The notes under the pieces: model-generated
The model's database searches: none
Seen by the model: only the letters and a program-made list of their open reading frames with translations
What the model was told of the DNA's origin: nothing
Source: Siphonodentalium dalli
Lineage: Eukaryota > Mollusca > Scaphopoda > Gadilida > Siphonodentaliidae
Direction of reading: 5' to 3'
NCBI GenBank assembly: GCA_032622095.1
Contig: CP136066.1
Location: 115,217,319-115,281,318 of the forward strand
DNA length: 64,000 nucleotides
Shown here: piece after piece, positions 55,289 through 64,000 of the stretch
Layout of the letters: every line of letters begins with the position of its first letter
Position numbering within the stretch: the first letter of the stretch is position 1
Made by a program: the position numbers and the translations under genes

Positions 55289-56170
55289 GGGTATGAGAAA
55301 AAACACACATAAGGATGACTTTCTGTAAGCCTGTATACTCATCGACCATATATATACCTTTTTAGATCACGATGACGCACAAATCTCATATTTAGCAAAT
55401 ATTTAAAATCGTAAGCTATATATAGACAACGGAAAGTGAATTGTTTAGCCACAGAACACTCAAACACCGAAGTCACACCTTAGGCTAGCCCAGGTGCAGC
55501 CAATAAACGCAGACACACTAATTCGAGTCCGCGCTAGGACAGGCCAGGGGAGCAATTGTTGATTGACAAAAGTGGCCAACAACAACAACAACATCACCGA
55601 AAGCGAAAACGAACTGTAAATGATGTAAATGACTTGAAAATTCTCACTCTTAATGTTTGTGGGCTCAGAAATAAGCTGAACTGTCCAGAATTTGTTGAAC
55701 TTTGTGAACTATATGATATTTTATGTTTTGTTGAATCGAAAACAGACGATTGTGATGATATAGTATTGCCAGGTTTCACGTTTACATTCAAAAACCGAAA
55801 ATCGATTAGCATGCAAAGGAAATCTGGTGGTATAGCTATTGGGTATAGAAATTCGATTGCGAATGACTTGAAGATCATTAACTCAAATAGTAAATTTGTA
55901 CATTGGCTCCGAATCTCAAAAAATACACTTCAAATTGACAAAGATGTACTCATTGGCACGGTGTATATTCCTCCTGAAACTTCAAAATACTCAGGTAGAG
56001 AAGCATACAACGACTTAGACTGTGAACTAATCAGTCTAGGTTTAGATTATGATAATATGATCATCACAGGCGATTTCAATGCACGTACGTCAGACGCCGA
56101 TGATTTCTGTAAATTCGACGACAATGATCGAGACGAATTGACAGAAGTTATCCGTCCTAACCTGAATATA
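55289..56170 (+). pseudogene. LINE3 5' part, endonuclease N-half (copy C)
   Basis: Matches 45542-46419. The open frame 55556-56248 reads the endonuclease to TGDFNARTSD and on to RPNLNI, then runs into LINE2 3' sequence and stops; the last 25 or so residues are chimeric. The LINE3 frame resumes at 62311. Confidence 0.85.
56133..56170. repeat. 38-bp target-site duplication of LINE2, left copy
   Basis: From acgaattgacagaag to cctgaatata, identical to 62311-62348. Segment B has the single, uninterrupted copy at 46382-46419, so the pre-insertion site is directly visible. Confidence 0.95.
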
Positions 56171-56404
56171 TATATCTTTATTCCTCCATACAATGAAGAG
56201 CATATATATAAACAAAACAAAGAAGAAAACAAAAATCATTACAAATAAGTTGAGAACAAAAATACATCAAAATTTGGCTATACAATATACATGGTTATAT
56301 AATTTGACTGCCAAAAGAGACAGATACGAACATACGAGTACACGAGTACACGCTCGATCACGCACTTGCATATGCACTTCATGCATATACACATACATCC
56401 ACTT

Positions 56405-56985
56405 ATACATATATAGACACTTTCACACACACACAAACACATACACACACACCCTCACACACACACAAACACACCCTCTCCACCCTCTCACACGCACGTG
56501 CACAACCTCACACACACACACACACACACCCTCACACACACACCCACCCTCACACACACATCCACGCATATATATGAATACATTATGTAACGTCATGCAC
56601 CTTTATATGCAGTGTATATGTGCATGTACATGGAATTAACTACACCAAAGCATATTATGTGGGACATTATGAGGAAATAAGGAGTATGAAATAATTCACG
56701 TCGAGCTGAAGCGGGACTTTAAATTGTGTTTAAAACGGTTATACAATATGTTAATTAAAAGGGTTATCTTAAGTGCAAGCGAGATATCTCCAAGGTTTGA
56801 ATAATTGCAAAAGTTGTATGGTATTTATATACACATACATATGCATACACACATACGCATGCATGTATACATATACATATACGGACTATACGCATACATA
56901 CACACATACATATACATATACATACACATACACATGTATATATACATACACATACATACATATATACATATATATACATGCACAC
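56405..56985. repeat. CA and TA/CA microsatellites in LINE2 3' UTR
   Basis: Runs of cacacacac with ccctc interruptions (56420-56560) and alternating tacatacacata (56825-56985). ORFs across them in several frames (56193-56639, 56764-57063) are artefacts of the repeat. Confidence 0.85.
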
Positions 56986-57297
56986 ACACATACGTGTAGA
57001 TATGGGTATGGCTTGTGCCATCATGTATCCGGAAGAATACTAAGATTCATGGATGTCCGTTGAAGTCAGGTTATGTAAAATGTATCGTACGTAAACTGTT
57101 AAACAGCCTACACATGCAGGAAGATATGGGTAATTTGAAGTATATATAACTATACATGTTTGGCGGAACGGTGCATGGTACTGAATTGACCAAAGCTGTG
57201 ACTGAGATAATTTACCAACTAACTGTAAATGTATTAATAGAAGAAAAAAAGAAAAAGATAACGCCATTATATTCCGAAAGAGCGCTGATCACTTTAG

Positions 57298-60200
57298 TTA
57301 ACCATCATCAAAATGAAACTGTTTCCACATAAATGCTGTTGTCCTAACGAGCAACCGAGATAAATTAAGGTGGTTATCTGAGAGCAGAGCGAGATCTCTA
57401 TGTGGCGATCCCAGAAGGGCAGACAGTAGCTGCAAACGGGGTAATTGGTCTAGGTAAAGGAAACATTCAATGCCATGTTGGTCAATGACGTGATACCACA
57501 TGTCATTCCGAATATGTAGCAATGATGGGCAATCTAACAAGATATGTTGAACTACACATGGGTAGGTCGCTAAACAGTGTTTGCATGTGTCAGTTTCTCC
57601 GAAAGCTGTATGTGCGATTATGCGACCAATCAGGAGGAATACAAATTTTTCCTTCGGAAATTGTGAGCACAGTTTCCATATACCGATCGTTCGCAGCGTG
57701 GGATGAATGGTACGGAAAGCTGCTAAACAGGAGTCGCTGGCGATATGATTATTCCAGTCGAGTTCATCTAACTCCTGTACAGCTGACCGCACCAAACGTT
57801 TCCACGCCACGACCGATGGAAATTTATTGGAAATAGCATATTCAATAAGGTGATGTTCGATATTATATTTACATAGAATGCACCATATGTCACAAATAAA
57901 AGATGTTTCATCAGTTGAAAGACCTGAAATAAAATCATATAGGCGTCTTAAGAATAATTGTTTTGATGTTTTCTCGTAATTTGGCCTACAGAAAGCGCCA
58001 AATATTGAGAGTTTCCGACGATCAATCCACGATTCTAGCGAGGAACAGCCCAGACAGCCTTGTGCGATAACTGTACGGGTCCTCGTCGGAAAGCCTTGCA
58101 TATGCTTGATGCAAACTCTATGGGCCTTCTCAAGCTTCTCTTTTTGAGTTGCGTTAAGGTTCCAGAGAAGTTCGCTGCCATATAGCCCTGAAGGAATAAC
58201 TATTGTTCTGTAAAGTTTGTATGAGCTTTGAGGCGAGATACCACCAGGGTATAGGCCAACATCGGAGAGGCCGAAATATGTACCCCTTAATTTTGTACAT
58301 ATGGCATCGACAAAATTATTATTGAAATGGGATTTGGACAGAAGAATTCCAAGGTGAGTATATGAGTCAACTTCGCTGAGAAAAGATGATCCAAATGGCC
58401 ACGATCTAGCACATTTTTCGGCTTCTTGTTTGGATTCATTGAAAACCATTATGACGGTTTTGGAAGAATTATAGCTGAACCGCCACTTATAACTGTATTC
58501 AAGGCATAACTCGTATAGGCCAATAAGACCTGGGCGAGATAACGAAATAAGCATCATATCATCGGCTTGTGTGGGGGATGAACAGTTCAATGAGTGAATA
58601 CGAAGGCCTAATTTTGACTTCTCAATAATATGGAGGAGGTCGTCTGCGTATATTTTGTACCACAGAGGTGATAATATGGATCCTTGTCTGGTTCCTTGAG
58701 ATAAGGAGAACCAGTCGGAATATGTTCCGTCGTTGCGGATACAACATTTTATGCCAGATAATAAATCTCGTATGATGAGCCATGTTTTGCCTTGTAATCC
58801 TCTGAGGAATAATTTGTACAAGAGGCCATTGATCCAAACACAATCGAAAGCTTTACGCACGTCTAATAGACATGAGTAAAGCTTGTTGTGTTGTTCTCTG
58901 GCGTAACTAATACATGGACGGCGATTGAAGACGGCATGTACGTTTCCAGTCTAAGAGAGACAACTCTCTCAAATAACTTGTAAATTGCAGGTAATATGGT
59001 AATTGCTCGGTAGCTATCAAAACTGTCTTTAGGTTTTCGACCTCCTTTGTAAAGAGACACCATGACGCCCCGTTTCGCTGCAAGAGGTACATGTGAATAT
59101 TCAAACATATGTGAAAATAAATATGCCAGGCAACTGAGCAACGCTTCACCTCCGTAAATTATGTGTTCATATGAGACTGAGTCATAACCATGCGCTTTGT
59201 TCTTGTCAAGTCTGTTAAGTAAATTACTGAGTTCATCTGCAGTTACTGGATGTGTAATAAGTACATCGCATGAGCTTGAAGATGAGTGACTAGAGGCGTT
59301 ATTAATGAAATTATTTACAAAGTTATAATTATCTACATCAAAGAGTGGATTAGTTCAGTTGCCTCGCTGAATATTGCTTTATAGTACTCCGCCCAAGCAT
59401 TGACTACCTCAGTTTTACCTCTGAGAATGGTATTGTTTTGTTTGAATAGAGGGAGACTTGTGTTACGACTTTTACGGCCGTTTTTCAGCAAGCGGTAGAA
59501 AGTTGCTTGATCGAGCTCGGCCAAATTGTCCAGTTCAGAGTGTTTGTCCCGTAAAAATTTACTGGCTTTTCGACGGTGTAAAGACCGGAAGTCTCGTTTA
59601 GCATGCTTGTAGTTTGCAAAGGAGGAGAATGAATCTCCCCTAGGTCGACCCTCTTGGATCCAAATAGACCTTAACTTTTCCATATCTTTATGTAGAGTCT
59701 GAAGTTCGTCGTCCCAAAAGGGCTTCAAGTGCTTTTTAAATTTCGATTTGGGGATGACTTCACGCGATGCACGAGTAAGAGCATTAACGATGTCGTCATA
59801 GAAATTATCTAAAGTGGAATGATTTGTAATGAGAAGCTTGGGCAGATAAGCTGCCAGTTGCGACTGGTATGACTCTATGAGTCCCATGTTGTTGTTGACG
59901 AGTTTCCACCTTAGTTTTTCTGCCATTTTACTGATATTTGTGGACTTTGGGGCAGATTTTACATCAATAATAATTGACATCATAATTGGCCTATGGTTGG
60001 AAACATTTAGGGATGAATCGTCGATTATTTGAGCGTTGTCCACATTGTATAAATCTGCAGATCTGAGTAGGAAATGATCAATATTAGATCCCGCGGACGG
60101 ATCACAAGCCGGAACGAATGTAGTTAAGTTCGAATATGTGCAGAGTACGTCAATAACAGATTTCAAAGAAAAATGAGCGAGCAACGCTTTAAATCGCTTG

Positions 60201-60724
60201 TTGCGCGCATCATCTTTCTTCAAATTCCCATTGAAGTCACCCATCAGGATCGGAGTACCTAATGGTATAAAGAATTCTAATAGATCATATACAATTTTGA
60301 TGTACGAATCGTATAGTTCCACAGGAGTATTTGTGGAAGGCATATATACCTGAAACATATATATAAAGATATTCGGTGATAGTTCGAATTGTATGGCTGC
60401 AATCCGATCATCCTGTAAATCAATTACTGAAATCGAAGTATCGTGACGTTTGTGCCACAGAATACTAGCACCGCCCGAGAATCTGCCTCTCTGGTTTGGT
60501 TGTCGCTGTCTCTGGTCGCACACTGTGTGGGCGCAGTAATTGGAACTCAGAGAGTCCAAGAAACCAGCGTTTGCGCTGCACAACCAGTGTTCGCTAACAC
60601 CAAAAATGTCTATTGAGCCATCGGACAGTAAATTTTCGAGATAAGTTGAAGAACTGAAGATACCAGTCACATTCCAAGTGAAAAGCTTCAGCTTAATGAA
60701 ATTAGATGTCTGGAATTGTGCCAT
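57298..60724 (-). pseudogene. LINE2 ORF2: endonuclease-reverse transcriptase, broken
   Basis: Segment 1 (59333-60724) is the endonuclease: FTWNVTGIF, GVSEHWLC, LMGDFNGNL, NIDHFLL, SNHRPIM. A frameshift lies near 59345. Segment 2 (58863 to about 59340) continues with NKAHGYDSVSYEHI and DSYRAITILPAIYKLFE. Near 58930 the GFQKG-type box seen in LINE1 is absent, implying a deletion of roughly 25-30 codons together with a frame change. Segment 3 (57298-58860) has DVRKAFDCVW, GTRQGSILSPLWYKIYADDL, QADDMMLIS and the CKHC...H...C knuckle. The motif C aspartates are intact but the enzyme cannot be made as one chain. Confidence 0.9.
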
Positions 60725-60735
60725 TGTTGAATCTA

Positions 60736-62298
60736 TTAATAAGAGAATATTTCCCTACAGTCTATTCTAGCAGGCCAGAAGTGTGGGGTCGTGACCTGAT
60801 CAGCATGAGATTCGAGGACGTTTATAGTGGCAAATGCTGGATTATTGTGTTTATCAACGTACATCCTAACGACTGAGAAGAGAACTCCTTTGGAATGGAG
60901 GTGCTCTTCTACTTGGTTTTGGGTGACGGATTGTATGAAGTTCTCCACTCTAAATCGCACTGTTCTGATTGGAGCTCGACTGCTGTAACGAGACTTTCTC
61001 GAGTGCAGACGTTTGAATTTGTGATGACGATCCTGCCTCAGCTCTTCGTCGTCGGAGTTAGAATTAGGCTGGCGAGTGTTCCTGTCGTTGCTCTGGTATT
61101 TTCTGTTCAGTGGCGAATCAATGTCGTCGATTACTATATATGAGTTATCCTTCGAGTGTGTGCTCGGAATTGATTCGTCCTGATTGGTATAGTTAAACGG
61201 GGAACCTGCACCTGGAGAAGAATTGTGATGAAATCCATGTGGTTTGCTCGAAAAGTCATCCATTTTGTCACGTAACTCATCGAAGAAACCACCAACTGTT
61301 GCTTTGATGAATGAAACACACTGTTCGGATAGTTTGTTATTGTTTATCAATTTTTCAAATTTATTCTTCTGAGCGAGAATGTCTTTAAGGAGGCCGTTCG
61401 TCGTGCCGACTGAGCCTTTGTTTGACTTTATTTGTTCGTGTAGATCCTTTATTTTATCTTGTGTGCTCTTTGTTGTTTTGTCGTTTTCATTCTGTAGTTT
61501 GTCCATGTCATCTCTAATGTCATCTCTTATGATTCTCAAATCGGAACCTCTTTGTTTTGAGTTATCGTTCTTTGTTTGTTCCATTCGTTCAACAGCTATT
61601 TTATTTTTGTTGACTTGTTCCTTGAGTGATTTTAGTTCCCTCTCCGCTAGAATCAACTTGTTATTTAGGCCTGATAATTGACCTTTTATTGTGGGTATGT
61701 CGTCTTTTATTAGAGAGCACATTTCAGAATTGGAGCGTCTGAGTTGGATAAGTTCTGCTTTTATTTCACTTATGCTGGATAATGCATATTCCAGGTCGGA
61801 AGACTTCTTTGGTGATTCAGTAGAATTTAGAGAGTTCGCACTATGTACAGCGGATTGGCTACGTGTCGATTTCCCTTTACTCAGTGTTTCTGAGATGTCA
61901 ACAGTGGGGTCTATGAGATGTGATAATAGACAATATATGTCACGGGCCAGTTTATAGGCTATACTCTCGTCAGGATTACATGAAGATTTGATACGTCTTT
62001 TGAGGACCGCACTTTCCAGGGTTGTTGCATTTGGTTTCGTTTTTATTTCATTAAATACGTTTGAACGCATCTTTTCTAGAATATTTTCTGAATCATTTGC
62101 GGTCGACAGTAGTGTATTGATGAAGTGATCTCTTGGTGTGTTATGAATGAAGCTGGCAACCCAAGTCTGTAATTGAGATATGTGTGCAGAACTGTAGCAT
62201 TTAGACGCTACTGAATTCGACAGTTCCTCTAGTGAAGTTTCCAGTGAGGACAAGTCAGTGGCTTCGACTTCTCCCTGGACAATGAACGGCGTGTACAT
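60736..62298 (-). CDS. LINE2 ORF1: coiled-coil RNA-binding protein, 520 aa
   Basis: ATG start at 62298; stop 11 bp before the ORF2 ATG. It is the probable nucleic-acid chaperone of the retrotransposon particle. Layout: N-terminal helical part (1-150); a long K/E/Q/N-rich coiled coil (about 165-330); a polar, H/S/N-rich linker (about 350-430); a basic stretch (HHKFKRLHSRKSRYSSR); and a C-terminal RRM-like domain (VRFRVENFIQS, AFATINVLES, HFWPARIDCREI). The C-terminal FWP...CR signature matches LINE1 ORF1. No CCHC zinc knuckle is visible. The frame is fully open, while its ORF2 is dead. Confidence 0.88.
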   Translation of the reverse strand: MYTPFIVQGEVEATDLSSLETSLEELSNSVASKCYSSAHISQLQTWVASFIHNTPRDHFINTLLSTANDSENILEKMRSNVFNEIKTKPNATTLESAVLKRRIKSSCNPDESIAYKLARDIYCLLSHLIDPTVDISETLSKGKSTRSQSAVHSANSLNSTESPKKSSDLEYALSSISEIKAELIQLRRSNSEMCSLIKDDIPTIKGQLSGLNNKLILAERELKSLKEQVNKNKIAVERMEQTKNDNSKQRGSDLRIIRDDIRDDMDKLQNENDKTTKSTQDKIKDLHEQIKSNKGSVGTTNGLLKDILAQKNKFEKLINNNKLSEQCVSFIKATVGGFFDELRDKMDDFSSKPHGFHHNSSPGAGSPFNYTNQDESIPSTHSKDNSYIVIDDIDSPLNRKYQSNDRNTRQPNSNSDDEELRQDRHHKFKRLHSRKSRYSSRAPIRTVRFRVENFIQSVTQNQVEEHLHSKGVLFSVVRMYVDKHNNPAFATINVLESHADQVTTPHFWPARIDCREIFSY

Positions 62299-62310
62299 TG
62301 TTGGTCCGTC

Positions 62311-64000
62311 ACGAATTGACAGAAGTTATCCGTCCTAACCTGAATATACTCACTGTAAATAATATGAATATAAGACGCACGAGTAGGGATAAAACAACTA
62401 ACACATTTGGAAGACTACTCCTGGATATTTGCAGATGTAGAGAGTTATATATCATAAACGGCAGAGCCGGTCACGACAAGGGAGTAGGGGAACTTACATG
62501 CAAGCAATCTTCAGTTGTTGATTATACTATTTGTTCGCCTGGTACCTTGAATTTAGTCAACGATTTCGAAGTGCATGAATTTTCTTCTCTATTATCAGAC
62601 GCACATACTGCGTTATCATTTCGACTGCCCATCAGGTACAATCTGATAACCAACAGTTGGGAACAAACACCGAAACCACCATACTGGAGCCTACGAGACC
62701 AAAACCTTGGATAGCAACTAAATCACATGCATTTACTAACAATATAAACACAGATGACGTGGATAAGATCGTACGAGAAATAGAATCCATCGGCGGAAAT
62801 AAACCAACCAAAGCTATTATCTCTTAAATTTCAGACTCATTATCTGCAATCTTGGTCGACTCTGCGAAGAAGACTCTCGGCTGTAGACACTCAAAAAATA
62901 TATTAAAAAATCATAATAATGCAAAAGAACGACAAAATAACAAAAGAGCATGGTTTACTGAAGATTGTCGTGTAGCGCGGAAAGCATACAAAAAATCGAA
63001 ACGCATATTTCATAAAAATCCCCTTGACGAAAATAGAGTAGAATTGAGACACAGTGAACGCGAATATAAAAAATGTATACAGTATAGCCATGGCGAGCTA
63101 TGAAAAAAATCTGACAATTGAAATGGACAAACTTAAAAACACTGATAGCAAGAGTTTTTGGCAAATCATAAAAGGTAAGAAATCGAACAGAGACTCGAGT
63201 ATTAGTATTGAGAACTTTGCGGAGCATTTCAAAAAATTGAATTCTTTGCAAACCAATCTGATGGTCGAGATACCAACCCAAGAGCCCAGAGATACGGATA
63301 GCAAAATCACTGATATTTTGAATCCAAGAATCACGCGTGATGAGGTTTCCAAAGCTATCCGACATTTAAGAAATAATAAATCTGCGTCCGATGATAGCGT
63401 CTTTAACGAATATTTAAAAGCATCTGAAGTAATTATGTTACCAGTTATTACTGATTTTTTCAATTGTATTTTTGATTGTGGTGTAATACCAGACTCTTGG
63501 CGTACTGGTAATATAATACCAATTTACAAAAACAAAGGTACCAATGATGACCCGTCAAATTATAGGGGCATAACAATAACAAGTTGTTTTAGTAAATTAT
63601 TCTCATCTGTCCTTGGTAACCGACTTAGCATATATTCTGACACATTTGGATTGCTGCATGACAACCAATGTGGATTCAGGAAGGACTACTCTACTGTTGA
63701 TAATATATTTCTCATTTCTATTCTTACCGAACTCTGCAGGCTGAAAAAAACGTAAGATGTTCTGTGCATTTATAGACTTTGAAAAGGCTTTTGATACGAT
63801 CAATAGAAATTATCTGTGGCATAAATTACTGCTAAATAGGATATCCGGGAAAATGTATAGAGTCATAAAAGATATGTACACGGATATAAAATCTAGAGTA
63901 ATGCATAATGGTCAAACATCGGAGTTATTCCCTTCCAATATTGGTTTAAAACAGGGAGACAATGTCTCACCTTTTCTTTTTTGTCTTTACGTGAATGACC
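62311..64000 (+). pseudogene. LINE3 continued (copy C after LINE2): endonuclease C-half and RT N-half
   Basis: Matches 46382-48071. It holds the endonuclease C-half (SVVDYTICSP, LSDAHTALSF), the RT N-part (63054-63755) and the start of the catalytic part after the same A-run frameshift (63744-63750). Breaks are shared with copy B, so LINE3 was dead before duplication. Amino-acid changes versus B include Gln to His near 63091 and Ser to Asn near 63405. The window ends inside RT motif B. Confidence 0.88.

Larger units (their letters stand above)
56171..62310 (-). mobile_element. LINE2: near-complete APE-type non-LTR retrotransposon
   Basis: 6,140 bp on the minus strand, inserted in the LINE3 endonuclease. 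The 5' end is only 12 bp before ORF1, so the 5' UTR is missing or very short. The 3' UTR is about 1.1 kb with (CA)n at 56420-56560 and tatacata repeats at 56830-56985. The 3' end is ggaggaataaagatatata. ORF1 is intact; ORF2 is broken in two places. Confidence 0.93.
52931..64000. repeat. Segment C: tandem copy of 43178 onward (period 9,753 bp), split by LINE2
   Basis: From aatatactcattcg at 52931 the sequence repeats 43178 onward at offset 9753 (9751 after a 2-bp deletion near 55535). It resumes after LINE2 at 62311 (matching 46382, offset 15929) to the window end. I noticed roughly a dozen base differences over the first 3.2 kb. The left junction joins LINE5 coding sequence directly to LINE4, exactly what a head-to-tail duplication of 43178-52930 predicts. 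Confidence 0.92.

Noticed and set aside
56193-57063. Several ORFs rich in Thr/His or Tyr/Ile
   Set aside because: They are translations of CA and TA/CA microsatellites in the LINE2 3' UTR.

Overview
The window reads as non-coding, AT-rich eukaryotic nuclear DNA. There are no bacterial-style operons and no rRNA genes. Several degenerate repeats end in GACGGACGG-type stretches followed by short text such as 'ccggagacttcgtctca' and 'ggtgagctaataa'. From general knowledge that pattern is common in marine molluscs, especially bivalves, so a mollusc or related lophotrochozoan is my inference; nothing here proves a species.

Layout. Positions 1-22886 hold no gene I can support. They contain tandem arrays (412-bp, about 350-bp and about 220-330-bp units), several near-perfect hairpins, a hAT-like 880-bp element with an 8-bp target-site duplication (TSD), and long stretches without recognisable features. 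Positions 22887-64000 are a stack of nested transposons and two overlapping tandem duplications. Segment A (22887-32820) and segment B (37538-45156) are nearly identical. A 5'-truncated non-LTR retrotransposon (LINE1, minus strand, 32821-37537), whose EN-RT frame is open throughout, sits exactly at their junction. From 43178 the B sequence is repeated a third time, as C (52931-56170, resuming at 62311 to the window end). C is interrupted by a 6.1-kb LINE (LINE2, minus strand, 56171-62310) with a 38-bp TSD.

The repeated segments carry the following. (i) LINE4 is a decayed CR1/Jockey-like LINE on the minus strand. (ii) A 1,358-bp terminal-inverted-repeat element inside the LINE4 RT carries a FLYWCH zinc-finger exon and a separate charged coiled-coil terminal exon. 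(iii) LINE3 is a broken plus-strand RTE/I-like LINE. (iv) Two candidate host-gene exons lie on the plus strand: 29741-29832 (copied at 42076-42167), with strong splice signals, and about 49547-49677. Segment B alone carries a 2,133-bp composite insertion made of two identical 645-bp MITEs flanking 843 bp. Its empty site survives in A. Segment A alone carries 4,452 bp flanked by a 9-bp direct repeat.

Inferred history: LINE4 was truncated and died, the FLYWCH element jumped into it, and LINE3 and LINE5 landed nearby and decayed. A 9,753-bp tandem duplication then made C. LINE2 entered C. LINE1 insertion coincided with the A/B duplication, which looks almost mutation-free and is therefore young. 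The composite MITE inserted into B last. If the exons are real, this is a large transposon-filled intron of a plus-strand host gene that I cannot name. Assembly error is the main alternative for the duplications.
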